Below are positions 16,789 through 26,113 of a stretch of 64,000 nt of DNA, in pieces. Position numbers and translations under genes: made by a program. Positions within the stretch are counted from its first letter, which is position 1. Each line of letters begins with the position of its first letter. Source of the stretch: Pseudocoprococcus catus (lineage in GTDB: Bacteria > Bacillota > Clostridia > Lachnospirales > Lachnospiraceae); assembly GCF_019734885.1 (NCBI RefSeq), contig NZ_JAAXCM010000020.1:1-64000 (forward strand), given 5' to 3'. Under the pieces are notes generated by a model. That model did not search any database. It saw only the letters and a list, made by a program, of their open reading frames with translations, and was not told the origin of the DNA.

Positions 16789-16822
16789 ACATTTAATTTA
16801 AGTTTTAAAGAAGGAGGCAGGA

Positions 16823-18157
16823 ATGATGCTGGTTATTGGTAATGGTAAGTTATTTACAAGAAATGATGAGATGCCCTTTGTTGAAAATGGTGCTGTTGCG
16901 ATTGAGGGGACAAAGATCGCTGCTGTGGGGGAAACAGAGGCTATAAAGAAACAGTATGGGGATGCAGAATTCATTGATGCAAAGGGCGGCGTGATCATGC
17001 CGGCATTTATCAATACGCATGAGCACATTTACAGTGCGATGGCCAGAGGATTAAGTATTAAGGGGTATAATCCGAAGGGATTTCTGGATATTCTGGATGG
17101 TCAGTGGTGGACGATCGACCGCCATCTGACACTGGAACAGACGAAATACAGTGCGGTTGAAACATTGATTTCCTGTATTCGCAATGGTGTGACGACGGTT
17201 TTTGACCACCATGCAAGTTTTGGACAGATTGGCGGCAGCTTATTTACAATCGCTGATGTGGCTAAGGAATTAGGTGTGCGTGCCTGCCTCTGTTATGAGA
17301 TTTCTGATCGTGATGGCATGGATAAAGCCAGAGAATCTGTCATGGAGAATGCGGAATTTATCCGTTATGCACTGAAAGATGACTCAGATATGATCGCCGG
17401 TATGATGGGTATGCATGCACAGTTTACAATTTCCGATGCAACCATGGAACTGGCAGCTGCGAACAAACCGGATGAAGTCGGCTATCATATCCATGTGGCA
17501 GAAGGCATTGAAGATCTGCATGACTGTCTGAAGAAATATGGCAAACGTATCGTGGACAGACTGATGGATTTCAACATTCTCGGTGAGAAGACGCTGCTGG
17601 GTCATTGTATTTACATTAACCCTCATGAAATGGATTTGATCAAAGATACCAACACAATGGTGGTACATAATCCGGAATCCAACATGGGCAATGCCTGCGG
17701 ATGCCCGCCAACCATGGAGCTGGTTCACAGAGGTATCCTGACAGGTCTTGGTACAGACGGTTATACACATGATATGCTCGAATCTTATAAGGTGGCCAAT
17801 GTACTGCACAAACATCATCTTTGCGACGCCAATGCGGCATGGGGAGAAGTTCCGAAGATGTTGTTTGAGAACAATGCAGCCATTGCCAATCGCTACTTTA
17901 AGACACCACTTGGTGTTCTGAAAGAGGGCGCAGCCGGTGATGTCATCGTTGTGGATTACAACCCGCCAACACAGCTGGATGCATCCAATATCAACGGCCA
18001 TATTCTGTTTGGCATGACAGGCAGAGACGTTGTGACAACGGTTGCCAATGGCCGTGTATTGATGAAAGACCGTGAGATTAAAGTGATTGACGTTGAAGAA
18101 GCAATGGCAAAATGCAGAGAGGAATCTGCAAAGCTGTGGCACAGCATCAACGGTTAA
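16823..18157 (+). CDS. ssnA: SsnA-type aminohydrolase/chlorohydrolase family protein
   Basis: A 444-residue amidohydrolase of the SsnA family, a member of the cytosine/guanine/atrazine hydrolase group with a metal-dependent TIM barrel. Seen: the metal site THEH near residue 68, HIHVAEG, GHCIYI and the aspartate in LGTDGYTHD. It starts at an ATG after AAGGAGG. SsnA occurs with ygfK and the selenium-dependent xanthine-dehydrogenase-type genes and is required in anaerobic urate degradation. The exact amide or amidine bond it breaks is not settled. Confidence 0.94.
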   Translation: MMLVIGNGKLFTRNDEMPFVENGAVAIEGTKIAAVGETEAIKKQYGDAEFIDAKGGVIMPAFINTHEHIYSAMARGLSIKGYNPKGFLDILDGQWWTIDRHLTLEQTKYSAVETLISCIRNGVTTVFDHHASFGQIGGSLFTIADVAKELGVRACLCYEISDRDGMDKARESVMENAEFIRYALKDDSDMIAGMMGMHAQFTISDATMELAAANKPDEVGYHIHVAEGIEDLHDCLKKYGKRIVDRLMDFNILGEKTLLGHCIYINPHEMDLIKDTNTMVVHNPESNMGNACGCPPTMELVHRGILTGLGTDGYTHDMLESYKVANVLHKHHLCDANAAWGEVPKMLFENNAAIANRYFKTPLGVLKEGAAGDVIVVDYNPPTQLDASNINGHILFGMTGRDVVTTVANGRVLMKDREIKVIDVEEAMAKCREESAKLWHSING

Positions 18158-18174
18158 TCAGATTGGGGACAGGA

Positions 18175-18200
18175 GCGGCATCTGTTCCGGCAGATGCCGC
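18175..18200 (+). other. Hairpin between ssnA and ygfK
   Basis: A perfect 10-bp stem (GCGGCATCTG, 18175-18184 with 18191-18200) with a six-base loop and no T-run. It is more likely an mRNA stability or processing stem than a terminator. Confidence 0.55.
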
Positions 18201-18280
18201 GGATTTAAAAGAAATAGAGACTTAAAAGGAAGATAGAATTAAAAAAATAGAGATTGAAAGAGAATACAGGAGGATTTCTC

Positions 18281-21262
18281 ATGAGTGATAGAATGACAGG
18301 TATGTCTTTTGACCAGTTAATGAATTGGGTAACTGAAGAATTAGAGAATCATGGTACGCTTTTTGGGCTTCATCGTGCTTATAAAGCGCCTGAAGAAGCG
18401 CTGACAATTTTTGGCAGAGACCTTGAGACTCCGATTGGTCCTGCAGCCGGCCCTAACAGCCAGTTAGCTCAGAATATTGCGGCTTCTTATTATGCCGGCA
18501 GCCGTTTCTTCGAACTGAAAACCGTTCAGATCATGGATGGTGATGAACTGGCAGCATGTGTCAACAAGCCATGTATCAAAGCGGATGACGAAGCTTACAA
18601 CTGTGAGTGGTCTACCGAGCTTTATGTTCCTCAGGCACAGGATGAATACATTAAGGCATGGTTCCTGCTTTCCTTTATGGCAAAGGAATACGGCCTTGGC
18701 AGTATGGATGGTTTCCAGTTTAATATCAGTGTCGGTTATGATCTGGAGGGTATCAAGTCTGAGAAAGTCAACACATTCATTGAAAGTATGAAGAATGCAG
18801 CTGATACAGAAACCTTCAAAGTCTGTAAGCAGTATCTGCTGGATCATGTAAGCGAGTTCAAACATGTGACAGCAGAAGATATTGAAGCTATCAGACCGGA
18901 TATCTGTAATTCCGTTACACTTTCCACACTGCATGGCTGTCCTCCGCAGGAAATCGAACGTATTGCAACCTATCTTTTGACAGAAAAGAAACTCAATACA
19001 TTTATCAAATGTAACCCAACACTTCTTGGCTATGAATTTGCCAGAGAAACACTGGACAAGATGGGTTATGATTATATTGCATTCGGCCGTTTCCATTTTG
19101 AAGATGATCTTCAGTATGTGGATGCCGTTCCGATGCTGCAGCGCCTGATCAAATTATCCGGCGAAATGGGTCTGGAATTTGGTGTGAAGATTACAAATAC
19201 ATTCCCTGTAGATGTTAAGGCAGGTGAACTTCCAAGCGAAGAAATGTACATGTCAGGTAAATCCCTGTATCCTCTGTCCATTTCACTGGCAGCAAAACTG
19301 TCACGTGAATTTGATGGCAAACTGCGTATCTCCTATTCAGGCGGTGCAGATGCTTTCAATATTGACAGAATCGTCGGATGTGGTATCTGGCCTGTAACAG
19401 TTGCCACAACGATTCTGAAGCCGGGCGGCTACCAGAGATTACAGCAGATGGCAGATTCTCTTGAGGCAATGGGCGTCGGCGAATTCAAGGGTATCGATGT
19501 GGCGGCACTGAATAAATTGGCAGAAGATGCCATTACAGATGCGCATCATGTGAAACCGGCCAAATTGCCTGCATCAAGAAAGTCTAATGAGACAGTTCCG
19601 CTGCTTGATTGCTATACAGCACCTTGTCAGGATGGATGCCCGATCCATCAGGAAATCCCGACTTATGTTGCATTAGCCGGTGAGGGCAAATATGAAGAAG
19701 CACTGAAAGTGATTCTGAACAGAAATGCACTGCCATTTATGACTGGTACCATCTGTTCACATCCTTGTCAGGGTTATTGTACACGTAATTTCTATGAGAA
19801 ATCCGTACAGATCAGAAATACAAAACTGGAATGTGCTGAGCAGGCTATGGATGCTATTATAGACAGCGTATCTGTAACTGGTGATTACAGCGGCAGTGTT
19901 GCTGTCGTGGGCGGTGGTCCTGCAGGTATGGCAGCAGCTTACTATCTGGCAAGACTTGGCGCAAAGGTAACAATTTATGAAAAACGTGAACGCCTGGGTG
20001 GTGTTGTCAGCGCTATCATTCCTAACTTCCGAATTGATGACAGTGTCATTGCAAAGGATGCTGCTTTACTTGAAAAATTAGGCGTGAAAGTTTTATATAA
20101 CACAGAAGCACCTGCTGTAGATGTTTTGAAGAAAGAATATGACAGCGTAATTCTTGCTGTTGGTGCTTACAAACGCGGTGAACTCAAGCTTGAGGGCGGT
20201 GAAGCACAGAATGCACTGGCATTCCTTGAAGATTACAATCGCACAAATGGCAAGATGGCCATCGGCAAGAATGTGGTTGTCATCGGCGGCGGCAATACAG
20301 CCATGGATACAGCTCGTGCAGCAAAACGCTGTGATGGTGTTGAGCATGTGTATCTTGTTTATAGAAGAACAAAACGCTACATGCCTGCTGATGAACATGA
20401 ATTAGTGCTGGCTGTAGAAGATGGTGTAGAGTTCAGAGAACTGCTGGCACCTGAGAAACTGGAAAATGGTCAGTTGATCTGCCGTGTCATGAAGCTTGGT
20501 GAACTGGATGCATCCGGTCGTGCAGGCATTGTTGAGACGGATGAAACAGTGGCTGTACCTGCAGACCGCGTGATCGCAGCTGTTGGTGAAAAAGTGCCGA
20601 CAGATTTCTATGAAGCGAATGGTCTTCAGGTAGATGACAGAGGCCGCGTGAAAGTCAGCCCGACTCTGGAATCCAGTGTAGAAAATGTATATGTCATCGG
20701 TGATGGTCTGTATGGCCCATCCATCGTTGTCAAAGCAATGGCTCAGGCCATCACAGCAGCAGAAGCTATCTGCGGCCGTGAAATCTCAGGCAGCTGCGAC
20801 ATCGCAGCAGATCCGGCTTCCATCTATGCGAAGAAGGGTATTCTGGCTGAACCGGGTGATAAACCGGAATCTGAACGCTGTCTTGGCTGTTCAACCGTAT
20901 GCGAAAACTGTGTAGATGTATGCCCGAACAGAGCCAACATCTCAATCAAGGTACCTGGTATGGCCAAAGCACAGGTCATCCACGTAGACTACATGTGCAA
21001 CGAATGCGGCAACTGCAAGAGCTTCTGTCCATACGCAAGTGCACCATACCTTGACAAATTCACTTTATTTGCCAAAGAAGCCGATATGGCTGACAGCAAG
21101 AACGATGGATTTGCCGTTATCGACAAAGAAGCAGTTACAGCGAAGATTCGTTTCTTCGGAAAAGAAACAACCTGGACAAAAGGACAGGAAAGCAGCGTGC
21201 CATTCGGCCTGCTGAAAGTCATCGAAGCTGTTTGTGCAGAGTATAGTTATTTACTTCCATAA
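18281..21262 (+). CDS. ygfK: YgfK-type Fe-S flavoprotein (putative selenate reductase subunit family)
   Basis: A 993-residue multidomain oxidoreductase. Seen in order: a dihydroorotate-dehydrogenase-like N-terminal part; a glutamate-synthase small-subunit-like Fe-S region with CQDGCPIHQE and CSHPCQGYC; an FAD site VAVVGGGPAGMAAAYYLA; an NAD(P) site VVVIGGGNTAMDTA; and a ferredoxin end with CLGCSTVCENCVDVCP and CNECGNCKSFCP. The ATG at 18281 follows GGAGGA. Although named for selenate reduction in E. coli, YgfK is part of the anaerobic purine/urate cluster, where it probably performs the reductive ring step. A composite terminator follows. Confidence 0.95.
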   Translation: MSDRMTGMSFDQLMNWVTEELENHGTLFGLHRAYKAPEEALTIFGRDLETPIGPAAGPNSQLAQNIAASYYAGSRFFELKTVQIMDGDELAACVNKPCIKADDEAYNCEWSTELYVPQAQDEYIKAWFLLSFMAKEYGLGSMDGFQFNISVGYDLEGIKSEKVNTFIESMKNAADTETFKVCKQYLLDHVSEFKHVTAEDIEAIRPDICNSVTLSTLHGCPPQEIERIATYLLTEKKLNTFIKCNPTLLGYEFARETLDKMGYDYIAFGRFHFEDDLQYVDAVPMLQRLIKLSGEMGLEFGVKITNTFPVDVKAGELPSEEMYMSGKSLYPLSISLAAKLSREFDGKLRISYSGGADAFNIDRIVGCGIWPVTVATTILKPGGYQRLQQMADSLEAMGVGEFKGIDVAALNKLAEDAITDAHHVKPAKLPASRKSNETVPLLDCYTAPCQDGCPIHQEIPTYVALAGEGKYEEALKVILNRNALPFMTGTICSHPCQGYCTRNFYEKSVQIRNTKLECAEQAMDAIIDSVSVTGDYSGSVAVVGGGPAGMAAAYYLARLGAKVTIYEKRERLGGVVSAIIPNFRIDDSVIAKDAALLEKLGVKVLYNTEAPAVDVLKKEYDSVILAVGAYKRGELKLEGGEAQNALAFLEDYNRTNGKMAIGKNVVVIGGGNTAMDTARAAKRCDGVEHVYLVYRRTKRYMPADEHELVLAVEDGVEFRELLAPEKLENGQLICRVMKLGELDASGRAGIVETDETVAVPADRVIAAVGEKVPTDFYEANGLQVDDRGRVKVSPTLESSVENVYVIGDGLYGPSIVVKAMAQAITAAEAICGREISGSCDIAADPASIYAKKGILAEPGDKPESERCLGCSTVCENCVDVCPNRANISIKVPGMAKAQVIHVDYMCNECGNCKSFCPYASAPYLDKFTLFAKEADMADSKNDGFAVIDKEAVTAKIRFFGKETTWTKGQESSVPFGLLKVIEAVCAEYSYLLP

Positions 21263-21271
21263 AACCATATA

Positions 21272-21405
21272 GGCGGAGACTTCAAGTACCCTGAATCCAC
21301 TCTGCCTGTGACTTACCTCTGAAAACACGCTCATCGCGAAACGTTTTCAGAGGTAAGTCACAGGCAGAGCGGAATAGAGAAGGGAAAAGAGTCTCCGCCA
21401 TTTTT
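21272..21405 (+). terminator. Composite terminator of ygfK with a 27-bp palindrome inside
   Basis: The outer stem GGCGGAGAC/GTCTCCGCC (21272-21280 with 21391-21399) is followed by ATTTTTATG, as in a rho-independent terminator. Between its arms lies a perfect 27-bp inverted repeat (21300-21326 with 21343-21369), starting CTCTGCCTGTGACTTACC and separated by a 16-nt loop. The inner palindrome looks like an insertion into the terminator loop. Confidence 0.75.
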
Positions 21406-21717
21406 ATGTGTAGAAATAACTATAATCTGCACGGCAGGCGCAGGAGGGATGGAGAGTCGGAAATAAAGGCAGGGGTTTTAATGTCAGGACATTCTGGCAA
21501 CAATATGGTAAAAATGTCGTTTTTGCAGGCACTTTTGGGTTGAGCTGAATCTCTAATAATGCTAAGATATACTATAAAAGTTGGATACTAATGTTTGGTT
21601 TATAATTAATTTATGAAGAATAAAACTTAGAATTGCTTTTTCTCATTATTGGTATTGGTCAGAGAGAAAAGTGCAGATGAAAAGCTTTATTCGGTGCATT
21701 CATGGAAAGCCTGAATC

Positions 21718-21806
21718 GCCCGGCAGGAGAAAATATCCGTCATGGGACGCGGCATACAGCTATTGTCAGCATGCCGTGCCCATTGCGAGAACTAAATCTG
21801 CCGGGC
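21718..21806 (+). ncRNA. Structured 5' leader of the carbonic anhydrase gene
   Basis: The rest of the 574-nt gap between ygfK and the carbonic anhydrase holds no gene. A possible promoter is TTGAGC (21540-21545), 17 nt, TAAGAT (21563-21568). The RNA would contain an outer 9-bp stem GCCCGGCAG/CTGCCGGGC (21718-21726 with 21798-21806). Inside it are ATGGG/CCCAT and CGGCAT/ATGCCG pairings (21742-21755 with 21771-21783). The ribosome binding site follows 18 nt later. I could not match it to a known riboswitch. Confidence 0.45.
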
Positions 21807-21836
21807 AGAGCAGGCGACAGACAGGAGGTTTTAGCG

Positions 21837-22409
21837 ATGATCCATCATATGATTATGACAGCCGATGAGGCAATTGAGAAGTTAAAGTCAGGGAATACCC
21901 GTTATTTACTTACAAATAATAACAGCGGCAATGTTTCTGCGGCACTGCGTAAGTTTACTTATGAACACGGGCAGCATCCTCATGCGATTATTGTGACTTG
22001 TTCAGATTCCAGAGTGATTCCGGAGACGATTTTTTCGGCGGGTCTGGGTGAAATCTTTGTAATCCGTGTGGCGGGCAATGTCATTGATGATCATCAGCTT
22101 GGAAGTATTGAATATGCAGCCGGACATCTGGGAAGCCCGGTGGTTGTTGTGCTGGGACATACTCATTGCGGTGCGGTGGATGCGGCCATCAACAGTGACC
22201 CGGAGGGCTATATCAAGTTTATTACGGATGAGATTAAGCTGGCCATTGGCGATGAAACTGATGATTATAAGGCTTGCTGCCTGAATGTGAAGCGCAGTGT
22301 GGAATTGATTGAACACAGTCTGGATATCCAGCAGATTGAGGAGCAGGAAGGTCTGAGAGTTGTTGGCGCTATGTATCACATTGAGGACGGCAGTGTGGAG
22401 TTTTTATAA
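21837..22409 (+). CDS. Beta-class carbonic anhydrase
   Basis: A 190-residue beta carbonic anhydrase, interconverting CO2 and bicarbonate with a zinc ion in the cytoplasm. Seen: the zinc Cys and catalytic Asp/Arg in VTCSDSRV, and the His-x2-Cys zinc ligands in GHTHCGAV. I chose the ATG at 21837 because it follows ACAGGAGG; the frame is open upstream to 21702, but that part is the structured leader and has no family similarity. It may supply bicarbonate to carboxylases or to the stand-alone carB further along. It is followed by cardiolipin synthase. Confidence 0.95.
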   Translation: MIHHMIMTADEAIEKLKSGNTRYLLTNNNSGNVSAALRKFTYEHGQHPHAIIVTCSDSRVIPETIFSAGLGEIFVIRVAGNVIDDHQLGSIEYAAGHLGSPVVVVLGHTHCGAVDAAINSDPEGYIKFITDEIKLAIGDETDDYKACCLNVKRSVELIEHSLDIQQIEEQEGLRVVGAMYHIEDGSVEFL

Positions 22410-22424
22410 GAAAGAAGAGATAAA

Positions 22425-23966
22425 TTGAGAGAAGAACAAAAGGGTGCTGTAAAAAACAGTATTGGCCGTATTTTTATTACGGCGCTGTTGGTTTTGATAC
22501 AGGTTGTCTGGATTATTGAATTATTTGTCAGACTCAATAAGTATTCCACCGGAATTTCTCTGGTATCCGGTGCCATTGCATTAATTGTGGTTATTAAAAT
22601 ATACGGCCGGGATATGAATTCTGCCATGAAGATGCCATGGATGATTCTGATTATGGCATTTCCGGTGGCTGGTGTCGGTATTTACCTGTTATGCGGACAT
22701 TCCGGAGTGAATATCGGTATCCGCAAACATTTTCAGGGACTGAAGTCAGAACTGACGCTTTTATTGCCGGAAAAAGAAGATGTTTTGCAGAAATTGTCGG
22801 CTGAGGACCGGCAGACAGGGAACATGGCCCGTTACATCAGCCATTCGGCGGGGTATCCGGTGTATGGCAATACGGATTTGGAATTTTATCCGGAAGCAGT
22901 TGATGGCTTTGAAGCTCAGAAGGAAGCACTGAAGCAGGCGAAGAAATTTATCTTTATGGAGTATCATGCCATCGAGGATGCACAGTCCTTTGCGGGCATG
23001 AAAAGTATTCTCTTTGAGAAGGCGAAGGAAGGTGTGGAAGTTCGTCTGATTTATGATGATGTTGGCAGTATGGGCTTTATCAATACGGATTTTGTGAAGC
23101 AGATGGAAAGCCACGGCATACAGTGCAGGATTTTCAATAAAATCGTACCTTTTGTCAATATATTTATGAATAACAGGGATCACAGAAAGATTACGGTCAT
23201 TGATGGACAGGTTGGTTTTACAGGCGGCTACAATCTGGCAGATGAATATTTTAATATTACCCATCCATATGGCCTTTGGAAAGATAGCGGTGTACGTATG
23301 GAAGGGGATGCCGTTCAGAGTCTGACGGTGATGTTTCTTGAAATGTGGAATGCCATTAAGAAGACGGACACGGACTATGCACCGTATTTTCCGGAGATTA
23401 CATATACAGCGAAGCAGACAGGCTATGTACAGCCTTATGCAGACAACCCGCTGGATGATGAGCATACCGGGGAAAATGTGTATATGAATATTTTGAACAG
23501 TGCACAGGAATATGCGTATTTCATTACACCGTATCTGCTGATCAGTGATGAAATGAACAAGGCTTTTACATTGGCAGCCAGAAGAGGCGTGGATGTGCGG
23601 ATTATCACACCGGGCATTCCGGACAAGAAGTTTGTCTATAAGGCAACACGTTCTTATTACAACAGATTGGTAAAAAAGGGTGTGCGGATTTTTGAGTATA
23701 CGCCGGGATTTTGCCATGCCAAGCAGTGTGTATCGGATGATAAAGCAGCGGTGGTTGGCACCATCAATCTGGATTACAGAAGTTTATATCATCATTTTGA
23801 AAATGCGGCAGCTTTTTATCATAAGGATGCAGTTGCGGGCGTGAAGGCGGACTTCGACCATCTTTTTGAAGAATGTCATGAAGTGACGGAGCAGTATCGA
23901 AGCCATCGGTCAACAGCACTGAGAGTTGGGCAGTGTATTCTGCGATTATTTGCGCCGCTGCTGTAA
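22425..23966 (+). CDS. cls: Cardiolipin synthase
   Basis: A 513-residue phospholipase-D-superfamily cardiolipin synthase. Seen: two N-terminal membrane segments, then two HKD motifs, DHRKITVIDG and CHAKQCVSDD with VVGTINLDYRS, which together form the active site that condenses phosphatidylglycerols. The start is a TTG at 22425 close behind the carbonic anhydrase stop, after AAGAAGAG; no ATG is available before the first membrane segment. The second HKD motif has Gln-Cys where many have other residues, but the catalytic His, Lys and Asp are kept. Confidence 0.95.
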   Translation: MREEQKGAVKNSIGRIFITALLVLIQVVWIIELFVRLNKYSTGISLVSGAIALIVVIKIYGRDMNSAMKMPWMILIMAFPVAGVGIYLLCGHSGVNIGIRKHFQGLKSELTLLLPEKEDVLQKLSAEDRQTGNMARYISHSAGYPVYGNTDLEFYPEAVDGFEAQKEALKQAKKFIFMEYHAIEDAQSFAGMKSILFEKAKEGVEVRLIYDDVGSMGFINTDFVKQMESHGIQCRIFNKIVPFVNIFMNNRDHRKITVIDGQVGFTGGYNLADEYFNITHPYGLWKDSGVRMEGDAVQSLTVMFLEMWNAIKKTDTDYAPYFPEITYTAKQTGYVQPYADNPLDDEHTGENVYMNILNSAQEYAYFITPYLLISDEMNKAFTLAARRGVDVRIITPGIPDKKFVYKATRSYYNRLVKKGVRIFEYTPGFCHAKQCVSDDKAAVVGTINLDYRSLYHHFENAAAFYHKDAVAGVKADFDHLFEECHEVTEQYRSHRSTALRVGQCILRLFAPLL

Positions 23967-24014
23967 GATGTGAAGAAATCGAGCACCAGAAATCAAAGAT
24001 ATGTGAGGCGGTAA

Positions 24015-24518
24015 ATGCAGAGGATGATAACGATGTCTGAATTTGATAAAAACAGCGAGAATATAGATGAAGACGATGATTTAGAGTATTTAATCAATTT
24101 ATATGGCCGGGATATTCTGTCATCCCCGGGTATGCAGTCTGAGAAAACATTCAGACAGCACGGCAGGATGTCGGTATACGAACATTCCCTGGCGGTGGCT
24201 CGGATGTGTCTGAGAATTGTAAAACATTTTCCGGGAGAAGTAAATATGCGGTCACTGGTGCGAGGTGCACTTCTGCATGATTATTTCTTATACGACTGGC
24301 ATATACCGGATGAAAGCCATAAATGGCATGGTGTCACCCATGCAGGAGATGCCTTGAAGAAGGCCATGCGGGATTTTGAACTGAACGAGATTGAGCAGGA
24401 CATGATTCGAAAGCATATGTTTCCACTGAATCCAGTCCCGCCGAAATATCGGGAGAGCTGGATTCTGTGTGTTGCGGATAAGATATGCGCCTCAAAAGAG
24501 ACGATTAAGAGACGTTAG
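24015..24518 (+). CDS. HD-domain phosphohydrolase-like protein
   Basis: A 167-residue HD-superfamily protein with the metal-binding pattern: SVYEHSLAVAR, ALLHDYFLYDW (the HD pair), and VADKICA near the end. Two starts are possible: ATG 24015 or ATG 24033 (MSEFDK, with AGAGGA about 8 nt before it). The family includes nucleotide phosphohydrolases of unspecified substrate. It follows cls by 48 nt and may share its transcript. Confidence 0.88.
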   Translation: MQRMITMSEFDKNSENIDEDDDLEYLINLYGRDILSSPGMQSEKTFRQHGRMSVYEHSLAVARMCLRIVKHFPGEVNMRSLVRGALLHDYFLYDWHIPDESHKWHGVTHAGDALKKAMRDFELNEIEQDMIRKHMFPLNPVPPKYRESWILCVADKICASKETIKRR

Positions 24519-24546
24519 TTTTAAGATAGCAATGTTTATTTGAAAT

Positions 24547-25842
24547 TTATATGCAGAAAACTGCGTAAAGCGGAACAATTTTTTTGTTATCTTCAAATCC
24601 AAAGTTTTTGGTTGAAAGTTTGATGGCATAGGCTGGTTTGTAAGTATCCATATATAATTTTAAGCTTTTGGCACGTGTATTGTCAGCCGCTTTTACTTCG
24701 ATAGGGATGATATGCGTGTCTCGTTGAATAATAAAATCAATTTCAGCCCCGCGATTGGATTCCCAATAGTAAGTTTTATAACCATTGATTGTAAGGTGTG
24801 TATTGACATAATTTTCTGTCATACCGCCTTTGAAATCATTGATTTCGTCCACCATATAGAGAATGTCTGTTGCAGCCAAATCCTTTTTGGCACAGAGCAG
24901 ACCAAGGTCAGAGACATATATTTTAAAGGAATCAATATCCCTGTAGTTTTCCAATGGCTTTTTGATTTGTTCAACTTTATATATTTGCGATACGATACCG
25001 GATAAGGTCAGCCATTCAATGGCATTTTCAAATTCGGATGCACGTCCTCCTTTTTTAATTAATTTATATTGGAAGCGTGTATTTTTTTTGGAAAGCTGAA
25101 CGGTTATGTTGTCGTATGTTAATCGGGTTTTCTTGATTTCATTTAAAGTATTATACTTACTCATGTCATTCAGATAACTGGCCAAAATGGTATCCTGTGT
25201 ATGACGAATAAGAATATAATCCTTGGTTTCAACAAATTGAAGGACGCACTCAGGCATACCGCCTACAACGAGATATTGGCGATAGAGCATCAGTGCGGCT
25301 TCGTGAAGGGCAGATGGCAAAGGGGTATTAGCGTCGAAACATTGGCGGATTTGTTGGACTAAGGTTTCTTCACCCATAGCCAGCATAAATTCTTCAATGT
25401 CCATGGGATAAAGTGTTTTCATATCAACTTTACCTACAGGAAATGAAAATCTGGCACGATTAACTGCCACGCCAAGAAGACTTCCGGCAACAATGATATG
25501 ATAATCCGGGGCATCCTCACAAAAATACTTGAGTGAAGTTAATGCCCGTTCGCATAACTGAACTTCATCAAATACAATCAGTGTTTTTTCACGAACAATG
25601 GTTTGACCGGCGATATGTGATAAGATAGGAATCAGGTAATCAGGGCTGATATTTTCATCAAATGTTTCATTGAGTTTGGGATTGGTTTCGAAGTTAAAAT
25701 AAGCGACATTGTCATAATGGGTGCGGCCAAATTCCAGAATGGAGTAGGTTTTGCCGACCTGTCGTGCGCCTTGGAGAATTAGTGGCTTGCGATGGGGACT
25801 GTTTTGCCAATCCTCAAGAAAACGGATAACTTTTCTATACAT
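24547..25842 (-). CDS. AAA ATPase with C-terminal DUF4143 domain
   Basis: A 431-residue ATPase of the AAA_14/DUF4143 family common in gut anaerobes. Seen: Walker A GARQVGKT (residues 25-32), Walker B LIVFDEVQL, and a C-terminal part with EVKAADNTRAKSL, a PD-(D/E)XK-like core (ESNRGAEIDFII then IEVKA). These proteins are of unknown cellular role and often vary in copy number. It starts at an ATG after GGAGG and stands alone. Confidence 0.93.
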   Translation of the reverse strand: MYRKVIRFLEDWQNSPHRKPLILQGARQVGKTYSILEFGRTHYDNVAYFNFETNPKLNETFDENISPDYLIPILSHIAGQTIVREKTLIVFDEVQLCERALTSLKYFCEDAPDYHIIVAGSLLGVAVNRARFSFPVGKVDMKTLYPMDIEEFMLAMGEETLVQQIRQCFDANTPLPSALHEAALMLYRQYLVVGGMPECVLQFVETKDYILIRHTQDTILASYLNDMSKYNTLNEIKKTRLTYDNITVQLSKKNTRFQYKLIKKGGRASEFENAIEWLTLSGIVSQIYKVEQIKKPLENYRDIDSFKIYVSDLGLLCAKKDLAATDILYMVDEINDFKGGMTENYVNTHLTINGYKTYYWESNRGAEIDFIIQRDTHIIPIEVKAADNTRAKSLKLYMDTYKPAYAIKLSTKNFGFEDNKKIVPLYAVFCI

Positions 25843-25948
25843 ACAATGAAAACCTCCTTCTGTAATTTGTAAAAATAAAATTTAGTACACGTTTGCGGGC
25901 CTTGGTATGGAAGGCTGTTTTATGCGGAAAAGACTCTTTAACATAAAA

Positions 25949-25988
25949 ATAGCATATATTCGTGTAAAAATCAACGAATATATGCTAT
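25949..25988 (-). terminator. Terminator of the large activase/dehydratase gene
   Basis: A perfect 14-bp inverted repeat (ATAGCATATATTCG, 25949-25962 with 25975-25988). On the minus strand the stem is followed by TTTTTATG. It lies about 125 nt after the stop of the 1463-residue protein gene. Confidence 0.8.
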
Positions 25989-26113
25989 AAATTAACACTA
26001 AATTACATGAATAAAATTCAAAAACTTACATTATTCGACACACATTGCAAAAAATAAGTTTACATGAAGTATTGCTTTTCATGGTGAGATACTAGTACAT
26101 CGTTTTCGAAATA

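Noticed and set aside
21319-21369. The TGAAAAC...GTTTTCA part as a catabolite-repression (cre) site
   Set aside because: It is an arm pair of the 27-bp palindrome, with a 16-nt loop instead of the compact 14-bp cre sequence.
21702-21836. N-terminal extension of carbonic anhydrase by 45 codons
   Set aside because: It has no family similarity and covers strong stem-loops; the AGGAGG-led ATG at 21837 matches the family start.
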